A DNA stretch of 19,861 bases from Spirochaetia bacterium (GTDB taxonomy: Bacteria > Spirochaetota > Spirochaetia > Treponematales > Breznakiellaceae). Of this stretch, positions 1-7,206 are shown piece after piece (the stretch's first letter is position 1; each line of letters starts with the position of its first letter). A program made the translations under genes and the position numbers. The stretch spans positions 1 through 19,861 of the forward strand of contig BNUW01000032.1 in assembly GCA_025997655.1 (NCBI GenBank), in the 5' to 3' direction. The notes below the pieces were generated by a model. The model ran no database searches and was not told the DNA's origin. It saw nothing but the letters and a program-made list of their open reading frames with translations.

Positions 1-234
1 AATTTCGGGCACGGGGAAAACCATGCCAGTGAGAACTTTTGCCTGCTGAACCTGCTGGCGTTCCTGTTTCACACGATTTTGTACCTTGGGGACGAGCAGT
101 ACCGCGTTGCCCGTGACCGCTCTGGCCGTCGGGACAATTTCTATACCGCTCTCAAGTATACCTTCAGCCGGTTTTTACATGAAGACTGGTCTGCTTTTAT
201 TGTTTTTGTTTGGGGTGATGAACCTGACGGGTGA
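1..234 (+). CDS. DDE transposase, C-terminal end (partial at window edge)
   Basis: An open frame enters from the left edge and ends in TGA at 232-234, giving 77 residues. The segment starts NFGHGENHASENFCLLNLLA and continues with FHT and a tryptophan-containing tail. This resembles the C-terminal end of IS4-like DDE transposases, where a 'N-x-x-HG ... LNLLAF..HT' stretch follows the catalytic glutamate helix. The catalytic residues lie outside the window, so family and intactness cannot be judged. The frame stops only about 80 bp before sequence that belongs to a different gene (the integrase remnant on the minus strand), so an insertion-sequence end probably lies between about 235 and 330. 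No terminal repeat could be fixed because the other end is not visible. Confidence 0.6.
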   Translation, partial: NFGHGENHASENFCLLNLLAFLFHTILYLGDEQYRVARDRSGRRDNFYTALKYTFSRFLHEDWSAFIVFVWGDEPDG

Positions 235-531
235 TACTTTGAATTGCTGAGTGTGGATACCAAAATGCAGGCGAAAGAAGTTGTATGGGGGAATAGCGAA
301 ATACTTGGGTTTTTTGAGGTAGTCGATGAAAGCGAAGGCGCCGGCCTCTGCGGAGGACTTACTTTTTGGGTCCCGGAACTGGGCGAGGGGAGGGGGCAGG
401 TTCTGGAAGCTCTTTCGTTGCCATTCTGCACAGATGCGGGCAGGAACCCCGGATGATGGATTGATGGTCAGGATATAGGTTTTTACGTTTTTTCTTCGTT
501 GTACGACAAACGGTCTTTGCGGTCTGGACAT
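175..531 (-). pseudogene. Tyrosine-recombinase-type integrase, N-terminal remnant
   Basis: The frame starts at ATG 531 with an SD-like GGGAG/GAGAAAG just upstream; a longer start at 564 has no support. The protein begins MSRPQRPFVVQRRKNVKTYI and continues with a basic, beta-strand-like block and a segment ending FAFIDYLKKP. This is the look of the N-terminal arm-binding/SAM-like region of spirochaete phage-type integrases. After about residue 74 (near position 310) the sequence becomes low-quality and antisense to the transposase end, so the true integrase sequence probably stops there, cut by the insertion sequence. The core and catalytic R-H-R-Y domain is absent. It lies just downstream of the 3' end of tRNA-Arg on the same strand, the usual place of an integrase in a tRNA-integrated island. 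Family assignment is by resemblance only. Confidence 0.4.
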
Positions 532-616
532 GGCTTTCTCCCGGGTCGAGAATAATAACTGCACAATAATTGCACAGCGCCATGCGATTCGCCATTTCTA
601 ACTGCGGTCATTCTTC

Positions 617-643
617 GTAATTCATTACAACGTAACGAATTAC
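617..643 (-). terminator. Stem-loop just downstream of tRNA-Arg
   Basis: Two 12-bp arms (617-628 and 632-643) form an inverted repeat with one mismatch and a 3-nt loop. It begins 5 nt after the 3' end of tRNA-Arg on the minus strand. There is no T-run after it, so it may be a weak terminator, a processing site, or a recombinase-binding repeat linked to the adjacent integrase remnant. Confidence 0.35.
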
Positions 644-647
644 CTAT

Positions 648-721
648 TGCGTCTGGAGGGACTCGAACCCCCTACCTACGGATTCGAAGTCCGTCGCTCT
701 ATCCACGTGAGCTACAAACGC
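648..721 (-). tRNA. tRNA-Arg (anticodon TCG)
   Basis: On the minus strand this folds as a complete cloverleaf. The acceptor arms GCGTTTG and CAGACGC pair over all 7 positions with one G-T. The anticodon stem is ACGGA/TCCGT around loop CTTCGAA, giving anticodon TCG (reads CGA, arginine). The T arm carries GGTTCGAGTCC. The discriminator base is A (position 648). CCA is not encoded, so it must be added after transcription. The next minus-strand features are the stem-loop and then the integrase remnant, so the 3' end of this tRNA is the probable attachment site of a former integrated element. Confidence 0.9.
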
Positions 722-734
722 ATGTATATAGTCG

Positions 735-806
735 GGTGGATGACGAGGTTTGAACCCGCGACGGCCAGATCCACAATCTAGAACTCTACCACTGAGCTAA
801 AAGATG
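735..806 (-). tRNA. tRNA-His-like (anticodon GTG), acceptor stem broken
   Basis: D arm (GCTC/GAGT), anticodon stem (CTAGA/TCTGG around TTGTGGA, anticodon GTG), variable loop and T arm (GCGGG TTCAAAC CTCGT) are all well formed on the minus strand. The 3' acceptor strand is CATCCAC followed by C, the discriminator expected for tRNA-His. The 5' strand should be GTGGATG but reads CATCTTT, which pairs at hardly any position. The gene therefore looks intact from about nucleotide 8 onward and foreign before that. It may be a pseudogene, or an attachment-site copy left by an integrated element. It lies 13 bp upstream of tRNA-Arg on the same strand. Confidence 0.6.
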
Positions 807-848
807 CCTAAATTACCGGGCTTTGTCAACCATACGTAGGCCGCAGGA

Positions 849-1048
849 CAGGGCTCCTGCATTTACTCTGAGAAATAAAAAATCTTATATAGAGAGTGAA
901 TTAGGAAAGAAAAGTATAAAAATGTACCGAATATGGTCGATTACACGAAGCATTTTACAAAATACCAGCTTGACCGCACATTAAAGACTAAATTTCTTTC
1001 ATATAAAGTTACAAAACATATCTTAAAAAAGTAAATGCAGCGGCCCTG
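849..1048. mobile_element. MITE-like element 1, 200 bp, 18-bp inverted ends
   Basis: The left end (849-866) starts CAGGGC and the right end (1031-1048) finishes GCCCTG. The two 18-bp ends are reverse complements with 2 mismatches. They are flanked directly by the 10-bp direct repeat GGCCGCAGGA (839-848 and 1049-1058), as expected for a target-site duplication. The interior is very AT-rich and has no plausible gene, so the element would be non-autonomous. Element 2 at 13277-13470 has the same CAGGGC...GCCCTG boundary, the same repeat length and nearly the same total size. The insertion lies 17 bp upstream of the sigma-28 promoter of flgN. The transposase that would mobilise it is not identifiable here. 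Confidence 0.6.
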
Positions 1049-1075
1049 GGCCGCAGGACGTAGGAAAAATCCCCT

Positions 1076-1102
1076 TAACCACCCCTCCGATTACGCCGAT
1101 AT
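1076..1102 (+). promoter_or_regulatory. Sigma-28 (FliA) promoter of the flgN-flgK-flgL operon
   Basis: TAAC at 1076-1079, a 15-nt spacer, then GCCGATAT at 1095-1102. This matches the FliA consensus TAAA-N15-GCCGATAA at 3/4 and 7/8 positions with the exact spacing. A start point about 7 nt later (near 1109) would give a leader of only about 11 nt that still contains GAGG (1110-1113) before the ATG at 1120. Late flagellar hook-junction and chaperone genes are classical FliA targets. Confidence 0.7.
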
Positions 1103-1119
1103 TCAAGGCGAGGTATGGT

Positions 1120-1620
1120 ATGACGGAATATTATAATGAATGCGCGTCTATCCTAAAGCAGGAACTTGAGATGCTGAAACAGATACAGGTCCTGCAGGGC
1201 CAGGTCAGAAACGCGATACGCAGCCGCCAATGGATTGATTTTGAGGGGCATCTCAGTTCTTTAGCATCCATTGGCGATGAATTTGAGGCCCTGGACCATG
1301 AGCGGGTGCAGATTTTTACCGTTTTTTCCCGGAAAATGGGCTTTAATCATGAAGAGGGGCTGGGGTTCTATGCCTTTGCCGCCCATCTGCCTGAGCAGGA
1401 ACGGCGAGAACTGTCCGACCTCTACCGGAGTATCAAGCTGGAGACCATGGGGGTACAGTTTACCAACGAGTCCCTGACGAATTACCTCGACGAAACCCAG
1501 GCTGTGGTAAGTGGCTTCCTGGAAGCGGTGTTCCCGGATCGCAAGGGAAAGATTTATAGTCGGCGGGGAACCCAGGTTTCACCTGATATGCGGAGTATGG
1601 TACTGAACCAGACTTTTTAG
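1120..1620 (+). CDS. flgN: FlgN-like flagellar export chaperone
   Basis: This predicted 166-aa, mostly helical cytoplasmic protein directly precedes flgK and flgL, the two hook-filament junction proteins that FlgN chaperones in other bacteria. It has the long N-terminal coiled-coil character of FlgN (a heptad-like stretch from about residue 8 to 60). It also ends in a polar tail with the motif YSRRGTQ near residue 147, like the substrate-binding C-terminus of the family. The start ATG at 1120 has GAGG at 1110-1113. The stop overlaps the ribosome-binding region of flgK, so the two are translationally close. Expression is expected from the sigma-28 promoter just upstream. The call rests on position and general features, because FlgN proteins are poorly conserved. 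Confidence 0.7.
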   Translation: MTEYYNECASILKQELEMLKQIQVLQGQVRNAIRSRQWIDFEGHLSSLASIGDEFEALDHERVQIFTVFSRKMGFNHEEGLGFYAFAAHLPEQERRELSDLYRSIKLETMGVQFTNESLTNYLDETQAVVSGFLEAVFPDRKGKIYSRRGTQVSPDMRSMVLNQTF

Positions 1621-1631
1621 GAGGATATGAT

Positions 1632-3521
1632 ATGACATCTACCTTTTCGGGTATTGAAATAGGAAAACGGGGGGTTGTTGCCCATCAGCAGGCGCTGAAT
1701 ACCACGGGGCATAACCTTTCCAATGCCTCCACCGAAGGCTACTCCCGGCAGCGGGTGGAGATGTCCGCCTTTGAGCCCATCTACCTGCCCGGCCTGAACC
1801 GGGAGGAAACCCCGGGCCAACTGGGCCAGGGAACGGTGATCGAGCGGATCGAGCGGATTCGGGATCAACTGCTGGACAAACGCATCATTACCCAGGCTTC
1901 CGGGGAAGGTTACTGGAGCACCCGCGACCCCTATGTGCGGATGATGGAGCAGCTCTACCTGGAGGTGGGGGATAATTCCATGCGGAGCCGTATGGACGCT
2001 TTCTGGGACTCCTGGCAGGAGCTTTCCAACCACCCCGCCGATACCGCTCCCCGGCAGGCGGTGATAGAACGGGGCAAAACCCTGGTAGACGCCATCCATG
2101 AACGGTTTAAGGGGCTCAAGGGCCTCCAGGAAATGGTGGACCAGGATATCCAGCTTACCGTGGGCCGGGTAAACGATATGTCCAGGCAGATAGCCGGCCT
2201 TAACCGTGACATTCAGAGAATCCGCGCCCAGGGGGATAATCCCAACGACCTGCTGGATCGCCGGGATCTCCTGGTGGATAAGCTTTCATCAATAATTGAC
2301 GTTACCGTGGACAGCCGTGACCCGGACGAATTCATGGTCCATACCGCAGGCTTTGTCCTGGTGCAGGGAAAAATTGGCCGTCAGTTTGATTTAACGGCGG
2401 GGATTGAAACCGAAGGCTTCTCCCGCGTGGTCTGGCAGGATACCCGGGACGACGCCCATTTCGCCGGGGGCAGCCTCGCAGCCTTGATGGACCTCCGGGA
2501 TGAAACCCTTCAAAGTGAAATACAGAACCTGGACAACATGACCATGAACTTCGTGGACCTGGTCAACGAGGTACACCGGGACGCCTACGGCCTCAACGGA
2601 AACACCGGACAGGACTTTTTCCAGGAATACCCCTTTGTTACCAACCTGAACGGCAACTACGACCGGGACGGTGACGGCGCTTTCGATTCTACTTACATCT
2701 TCCGCATAAACGGTACCAACGTTCTGGAACCCCGGGCTCAGTTGGGCATTGAGGGGCAAATCACCCTTTCCGGTGCAGATGGGGCTGTCAATGTTCCCTA
2801 CTATCCCACAGACACGGTTACGGAAGTGGTCGCCCGGATAAACAACTCCGGCGCAGAAGTGGTTGCGCGGCTCAACCGGGAGGGTTATCTCTCCCTTAAG
2901 GGAACCACCTCGGATAATTCCCTGGTTCCCGGCGGCAACCCCGACTTTGTTATCCGCCATATTGAGGACTCCGGGCATTTCCTCACCGGGTACGCCGGGC
3001 TTTTGAACGGCCAGGGACCGGAGGGGGCCTACGATTGGGGCCGGGCGGATGCTATGACCGCCCTCACCGGGGGTGTGCAGAGCTATGCCGTAGCCCCTGT
3101 CGCCCATCCCTCCGGCTGGATCGATGTAAACCCGGCGCTGCTCAAGGACGTCAATTCTGTGGCCGCAGGGTTCGGTGCAAACGGCCGGAGTGCAAACCCC
3201 GGGAACGGGGAGGCCGCCCTGGCTATTGCATCTATCAGAAATACTCCGGTGATGGTGGGCAATCAAAGCACCTTTGATGATTACTTCGCCGACGCCGTGG
3301 GCCGGGTGGGACTTTTGGGGGAGCAGAGCGGCCGTGCTCTGGAAACCCAGAACCAGATCATGAAACAATTGCACGATATGCGGCAATCAATTTCCGGGGT
3401 CAATATGGACGAGGAACTTTCCGCCATGATTAAGTACCAGCACGGATACGCCGCGGCGGCGCGGTTCATCACCACGGTGAACACCCTGCTGGACACTATT
3501 ATTAACCGGATGGGGGTATAG
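1632..3521 (+). CDS. flgK: Flagellar hook-associated protein 1 (FlgK)
   Basis: FlgK is the first junction protein between hook and filament; in spirochaetes it works in the periplasm. The N-terminus shows the axial-protein signature: GIEIGKRGVVAHQQALNTTG, then HNLSNASTEGYSRQRV, the helix that forms the rod-hook-filament coiled coil. The C-terminus has the matching axial helix (NMDEELSAMIKYQHGYAAAA, then a final TTVNTLLDTIINRMGV). At 629 aa the length is normal to slightly long for the family. The start ATG at 1632 is preceded by GAGGA at 1621-1625, directly after the flgN stop. It is the second gene of the flgN-flgK-flgL block. The antisense strand carries long open frames that are only codon-bias shadows. 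Confidence 0.95.
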   Translation: MTSTFSGIEIGKRGVVAHQQALNTTGHNLSNASTEGYSRQRVEMSAFEPIYLPGLNREETPGQLGQGTVIERIERIRDQLLDKRIITQASGEGYWSTRDPYVRMMEQLYLEVGDNSMRSRMDAFWDSWQELSNHPADTAPRQAVIERGKTLVDAIHERFKGLKGLQEMVDQDIQLTVGRVNDMSRQIAGLNRDIQRIRAQGDNPNDLLDRRDLLVDKLSSIIDVTVDSRDPDEFMVHTAGFVLVQGKIGRQFDLTAGIETEGFSRVVWQDTRDDAHFAGGSLAALMDLRDETLQSEIQNLDNMTMNFVDLVNEVHRDAYGLNGNTGQDFFQEYPFVTNLNGNYDRDGDGAFDSTYIFRINGTNVLEPRAQLGIEGQITLSGADGAVNVPYYPTDTVTEVVARINNSGAEVVARLNREGYLSLKGTTSDNSLVPGGNPDFVIRHIEDSGHFLTGYAGLLNGQGPEGAYDWGRADAMTALTGGVQSYAVAPVAHPSGWIDVNPALLKDVNSVAAGFGANGRSANPGNGEAALAIASIRNTPVMVGNQSTFDDYFADAVGRVGLLGEQSGRALETQNQIMKQLHDMRQSISGVNMDEELSAMIKYQHGYAAAARFITTVNTLLDTIINRMGV

Positions 3522-3560
3522 TGCGTTACTTCGTAACACTTCCAATTGACGTGGGGGTAT

Positions 3561-3587
3561 CAGGTCTTTGACCTGCACCGCCTTTTT
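3561..3587 (+). terminator. Weak attenuator-like hairpin between flgK and flgL
   Basis: A perfect 6-bp stem, CAGGTC TTT GACCTG (3561-3575), is followed seven bases later by TTTTT (3583-3587) and then the flgL ribosome-binding site AGGAG (3590-3594). A second small hairpin, GTTAC TTC GTAAC, lies at about 3524-3536 just after the flgK stop. The stem is short and the T-run is displaced, so partial attenuation or RNA processing is more likely than full termination. This could tune the FlgK:FlgL ratio. Confidence 0.3.
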
Positions 3588-3602
3588 ATAGGAGTATAAA
3601 TT

Positions 3603-4865
3603 ATGAGACGTGTTTCAACTGATATGCCGAACACCGACGTGCAGTTCTATCTGCGGCGTCAGGAAGAGGGACTGAATAATATGCAGTCAAAGATAGCAAA
3701 CCAGTCCAAGCTCAACGAACTCCGTGACGATCCCCTGGCGGCCGCCCACGCGGTGCGCTACGATTCCTACCTTACCCGGCTGGAACGCTTCGAGAAAAAC
3801 ACCCTCTACGCGCAGGATCACTACCGCATGGCCGATGACTACATGAAGCAGGCCACCGATGTGCTGCAACGCATTCGGGAACTTGCGGTACAGGGCGCCC
3901 ACGGTACTTTTGCGCCGGAGGACATGAAATACATGGCCCAGGAAGTGAACGAACTGATGAAGGAACTGGTTTCCGTATCCAACGCCAAGGGCATCGACGG
4001 CAACCAGCTTTTTGCGGGGGATAAGGCCTTTACCGAACCCTTCCGCATCGTGGAGGGCACGGTCCCGGGGGGCGGGGAAAACATGGTGGTCCGGGTTGAG
4101 TACCGGGGCGCCGGGGCCACCAGGCGTACGGAAATTACCGAAGGCTCCTATGCAAAGCTGGACATGGGGGGCGGGGAGGTCTTCTGGGCGGAGAAGATGC
4201 AAATCTTCTCCAACTTTGACGCCACCGACTACCGGACTACCGAAGCGGGCTCCTTCTTTATTGACGGCCAGGAGATAGGCGCCGGCCCCGGCGACAGCCT
4301 TCCCGCAATCGTGGCGAAGATTAACGAATCTGCGGCTCCGGTAAAGGCCTACATCGATCCGGTGACCAAAGGCCTTGCCCTGGAGGGAACCAACGCCCAC
4401 CTGATCCGCCTGGAGGACGGCCAAGCGGCGGACGGCCGCAGTTCACGGATACTGCAGGACCTTGGGATCATCAGTAATACGGTGGACCCCGGCGCGCCGA
4501 ACTGGCATCCCTCCGCACGGGTTTCCGGGGGTTCCGCCTTTGACATGGTTATCCGCCTCCGGGACGCGCTTTATCGCGGCGATACGGAGTTTGTGGGGAG
4601 CCAGGGCATCGCTGGCATGGATCTGGCCCTGACCAATATGGAAAGTCGGCTTGCGGAAGTGGGCAGCCGGGAAGAGCGGGCGGAGGCCACCTGGCAGCGG
4701 CTGAACAAGGAGATACCCGATGTGACCGCCGCCTTGGCCCGGGAAGTGGGACTGGATTTTGCCACCGCCGCCACCAACCTGGGGATGATGGACTTTGCCC
4801 ACAAGGCGGCCCTGCAAACCGCAGCAAAGGTGCTTCCCCCAACCCTGTTAGATTTCCTGCGTTAG
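3603..4865 (+). CDS. flgL: Flagellar hook-associated protein 3 (FlgL)
   Basis: FlgL is the second hook-filament junction protein and is flagellin-like. The N-terminal axial helix is clear (MRRVSTDMPNTDVQFYLRRQ, then a stretch with NQSKLNELRDDPLAAAHAVR), including the flagellin-type 'DDP' turn near residue 41. The C-terminal helix (about 370-405) contains EIPDVTAALAREV and the final flagellin-like turn. At 420 aa it is much longer than the roughly 300-aa enterobacterial FlgL, with extra surface domain in the middle, as is common in spirochaetes. It starts at ATG 3603 with AGGAG 9 nt upstream. It follows flgK and precedes fliW on the same strand with small gaps, so it is probably co-transcribed. 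Confidence 0.92.
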   Translation: MRRVSTDMPNTDVQFYLRRQEEGLNNMQSKIANQSKLNELRDDPLAAAHAVRYDSYLTRLERFEKNTLYAQDHYRMADDYMKQATDVLQRIRELAVQGAHGTFAPEDMKYMAQEVNELMKELVSVSNAKGIDGNQLFAGDKAFTEPFRIVEGTVPGGGENMVVRVEYRGAGATRRTEITEGSYAKLDMGGGEVFWAEKMQIFSNFDATDYRTTEAGSFFIDGQEIGAGPGDSLPAIVAKINESAAPVKAYIDPVTKGLALEGTNAHLIRLEDGQAADGRSSRILQDLGIISNTVDPGAPNWHPSARVSGGSAFDMVIRLRDALYRGDTEFVGSQGIAGMDLALTNMESRLAEVGSREERAEATWQRLNKEIPDVTAALAREVGLDFATAATNLGMMDFAHKAALQTAAKVLPPTLLDFLR

Positions 4866-4887
4866 TAGTACTAAAAGGAGTTTTATT

Positions 4888-5337
4888 GTGAAGGTTGCAA
4901 CAAAAGCGTATGGCCTGGTTGATGCGGACGAGCGTCAAAGAATCAGCTTTCCCCTGGGCCTTTTAGGGTTTGAGTCCCTGAAGGAGTACATCCTCCTGGA
5001 TGCGGAACGGCAGCCCTTTTATTGGCTCCAATCCCTGGAGGTGGAGCAGCTCGCCTTTATTCTCATCAACCCCTTCCTGTTCAGAACTGATTATGAACTG
5101 GACATCAACGATGAGGAACTGCGGAACATCGGTTTGGCAGGCCCGGAGACGGCGCTCATCTTTTCGGTGGTAACCATCCCATCAGATGGCAGCCCCATGA
5201 CCGCCAACCTCCAGGGGCCCCTCATCATCAACCGGGAAACACGGATCGGCAGACAGGCAATCCTGACCGACCCCCGTTGGAAAACTAAACACGACATCAT
5301 GGACGAGCTGTCCGCCGCGAGGCAAGCCTCATGCTGA
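4888..5337 (+). CDS. fliW: Flagellar assembly factor FliW
   Basis: This is a small 149-aa beta-rich cytoplasmic protein with the FliW core [18 protein letters not shown] near residues 21-38 and a downstream 'PF' turn. In other bacteria FliW binds both flagellin and CsrA. When flagellin is exported, freed FliW sequesters CsrA and relieves repression of flagellin translation. The start is GTG at 4888 with AAGGAG at 4875-4880. The 3' end overlaps csrA by 7 nt, so the antagonist and its target are translationally coupled. The order flgK-flgL-fliW-csrA is the classic arrangement of this checkpoint. Confidence 0.93.
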   Translation: MKVATKAYGLVDADERQRISFPLGLLGFESLKEYILLDAERQPFYWLQSLEVEQLAFILINPFLFRTDYELDINDEELRNIGLAGPETALIFSVVTIPSDGSPMTANLQGPLIINRETRIGRQAILTDPRWKTKHDIMDELSAARQASC

Positions 5338-5564
5338 TACTCACCAGAAAAATAGACGAAAAAATAATGATCGGCGACGACATAACCATCACCATCATTG
5401 AGACCCGTGGCGATCAGGTCCGGATAGGTGTAGACGCGCCAAAAAACGTCAAAGTTTTCCGCCGCGAAATATTTGACGCCATAAAAGCCGAAAACAAAGC
5501 CGCCGCTGAATCCACCCCCATATTCCCGGAACTGGATTTCTCCGGCATAAAAAAACATGCCTGA
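5331..5564 (+). CDS. csrA: Carbon storage regulator CsrA
   Basis: CsrA is a homodimeric RNA-binding translational regulator that recognises GGA motifs. The 77-aa sequence opens [20 protein letters not shown], the hallmark first two beta-strands. It then has [20 protein letters not shown], which holds the RNA-binding strand with the conserved V-x-R-x-E pattern. The C-terminal tail (about residues 56-77) is longer than the 61-aa E. coli protein, as in fliW-linked CsrA where the extension contacts FliW. The start overlaps the fliW end, with GAGG inside fliW as ribosome-binding site. The likely targets are flagellin mRNAs, by analogy. A long hairpin containing GGA motifs starts just after the stop. 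Confidence 0.95.
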   Translation: MLILTRKIDEKIMIGDDITITIIETRGDQVRIGVDAPKNVKVFRREIFDAIKAENKAAAESTPIFPELDFSGIKKHA

Positions 5565-5566
5565 TT

Positions 5567-5658
5567 AGATTAGTGAGGGATCCTGACCAGGGAAGAAAAT
5601 GGGGCCCCCCAGGGGTTCCCCCCATTCTTTTCCTACTGACAGGACCCCCCACTAATCT
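5567..5658. repeat. Large imperfect palindrome after csrA
   Basis: The outer arms AGATTAGTG...TCCTG (from 5567) and CAGGA...CACTAATCT (to 5658) match over 19 bp with 2 mismatches. Inside them, GGAAGAAAATGGGG pairs with the complement of the other arm with about 2 mismatches, and the tip is C- and G-rich. A weaker outward extension (ATGCC on both sides) takes the symmetry to about 5553-5672 and includes the end of csrA. There is no T-run, so it is not a standard intrinsic terminator. It fills most of the csrA-5728 gap and may be a dispersed palindromic repeat. The transcribed strand contains several GGA motifs. Confidence 0.6.
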
Positions 5659-5727
5659 ATTCCGGGCATATTCTTTTCATCATGCCATTGTTGATTTATT
5701 GCCTCTCCTGGGGTACCTTATAAATAT

Positions 5728-6699
5728 ATGGAAGCCGCCATCCCGATACTTGGTCTAACGGACCATGAAGAACACCTGGTGGAGGAGGTACTGGCATACC
5801 TTGAGTCCGGCAGCCGTGATGACCTTGAACGGGCCCGGACCCGTATTTCCTGCCTCCGGGAACTGGGCACGGTTATTTCCCGGTTTCCCTCAATCCGGGA
5901 AGGCCAGATGCTGCGGGGAGAGAAGCGGGATGAGGAAACCCTCATAGAGTCCATCAGTACCTTTACCCACCCTTCCCATTTACTCCGCAGCCCCACCCGG
6001 GTTGTGGCCATCCGCAGTTACCTGGTTGCAAAATCCCACGCCTTTACCATGCTGTCCATCCTGGTGCAGGACAAGCCGGAATTTTACGTGCCGATACGAC
6101 GCATTCTCTTTTCTATTATAAGTACCCTGATGATAGAGGAAGTGTACTTCTCCTGCCTTGGGGATACATCCTTTCCCGAGCATATCCGGCTCCGCCTTGC
6201 CAATGATCTGGTTACCCTCTGGGACTCAGGCGTGGACCCCCGGGCCATCGAGCATTTGCCCGCCCTGGAAGCCCTCTGGGCTGCACGGGATTCGGCGTCC
6301 CCCAGCTTCGGAACCATGGACGGCGCCAGCGAACTGGTACGGCTTTCCTCGGACCTGGAGGATGACTGGCACACCTTCCTGGTAAACACCATTTCCAATG
6401 ATGAAACCCTGCAAGCCCTGGAGGAATTTCTCTTCGGCCTTTCCTACGAGGAGATCCTGGAAGTCCGCTCCCGGCTTATCCGTTTCGGGATCGCCGCCGT
6501 GGGAAACGATGAGGTCCGCAGCTACCTGGGGAGTAACCCTGCCTACACCATCGTTAATGACGCGGACCCCCGCCTGACCTATGACTTTTACGTTGATCGC
6601 CGGGACGCCGCCCAGTTACGAAAACGCATGAATGCGCCGGGACCAAAACGGACCCTGGAAGAAATATACCTGAAATACCGCATAGCCAAGGAACCCTAG
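5728..6699 (+). CDS. Conserved-looking protein of unknown function, 323 aa
   Basis: I do not recognise this gene. The product is acidic and mainly alpha-helical, without a signal peptide, a clear membrane segment or known catalytic motifs, so a cytoplasmic location is likely. The central part (about residues 80-180) contains a hydrophobic helix with VYFSCLGDTSF. The C-terminus (about 270-320) is basic and contains YDFYVDRRDAAQLRKRM. Position downstream of csrA suggests possible co-transcription with the flagellar block, but the large palindrome lies between. The ATG at 5728 has no Shine-Dalgarno match and sits only 3 nt after TATAAA (5719-5724), so the true start or promoter is uncertain. Codon use looks like that of the neighbouring genes, so it is a real gene. 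Confidence 0.7.
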   Translation: MEAAIPILGLTDHEEHLVEEVLAYLESGSRDDLERARTRISCLRELGTVISRFPSIREGQMLRGEKRDEETLIESISTFTHPSHLLRSPTRVVAIRSYLVAKSHAFTMLSILVQDKPEFYVPIRRILFSIISTLMIEEVYFSCLGDTSFPEHIRLRLANDLVTLWDSGVDPRAIEHLPALEALWAARDSASPSFGTMDGASELVRLSSDLEDDWHTFLVNTISNDETLQALEEFLFGLSYEEILEVRSRLIRFGIAAVGNDEVRSYLGSNPAYTIVNDADPRLTYDFYVDRRDAAQLRKRMNAPGPKRTLEEIYLKYRIAKEP

Positions 6700-6703
6700 G
6701 TTC

Positions 6704-7189
6704 CTACTGCTTGTCGTAGTGCTGTACTTCGTTGTGGACATACTCCAGTTGTATTCCCGCTTTTTTAAACATGGATTCAGAGTCTTCGGCATCGTGGTAC
6801 CGCCGCTGGCATACCACCCGGACAATACCGCAGTTGATGATAAGCATGGCGCAGGTCCGGCACGGGGTCATCCGGCAGTAGAGGGTGGCCCCCTCAATGG
6901 CAATACCCCGCTTTGCCGCCTGACAAATGGCATTCTGTTCCGCGTGGACCGTGCGGACACAGTGGGTGGTGGTAGTCCCATCCTCATGGAGCATCTTCTT
7001 GAACTGATGGCCCGCCTCGTCGCAGTGGGGCAGTCCCGCGGGGGCGCCCACATAGCCGGTTACCAGGATTTGGTGGTCCTTGGCAATGACACACCCGGAA
7101 CGGCCCCGGTCGCAGGTTGCCCGCTTTGCAATAGCGTCACAGACCTCCATAAAGTATTCATCCCAACTGGGCCTTTGGTATTCCGGCAT
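6704..7189 (-). CDS. Deoxycytidylate (dCMP) deaminase
   Basis: The enzyme converts dCMP to dUMP, feeding thymidylate synthesis. The 161-aa protein carries the zinc-dependent cytidine-deaminase fold signature. HAEQNA at residues 82-87 provides the zinc histidine and the proton-shuttle glutamate. PCRTC at 109-113 provides the two zinc cysteines. The upstream block GYVGAPAGLPHCDEAGH is typical of the dCMP deaminase/ComEB group, as is the N-terminal PSWDEYFMEVCDAIAKRA. Allosteric dCTP/dTTP regulation is known for the family but not readable here. The ATG at 7189 has AAGGAGA upstream and its own promoter at 7207-7235. It lies tail to tail with the unknown gene at 5728-6699. Confidence 0.92.
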   Translation of the reverse strand: MPEYQRPSWDEYFMEVCDAIAKRATCDRGRSGCVIAKDHQILVTGYVGAPAGLPHCDEAGHQFKKMLHEDGTTTTHCVRTVHAEQNAICQAAKRGIAIEGATLYCRMTPCRTCAMLIINCGIVRVVCQRRYHDAEDSESMFKKAGIQLEYVHNEVQHYDKQ

Positions 7190-7206
7190 GGCGTCTCCTT
7201 CAGGGC

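Noticed and set aside
244..456. Plus-strand 70-aa open frame after the transposase end
   Set aside because: Antisense to the integrase remnant, with no ribosome-binding site or family resemblance.
2391..3386. Long minus-strand open frame (331 codons) inside flgK
   Set aside because: It is fully antisense to a clear FlgK, has no family motifs, and is explained by the GC-biased third positions of flgK.
3687..4424. Minus-strand open frame (245 codons) inside flgL
   Set aside because: Antisense shadow of FlgL, without start signals or recognisable domains.
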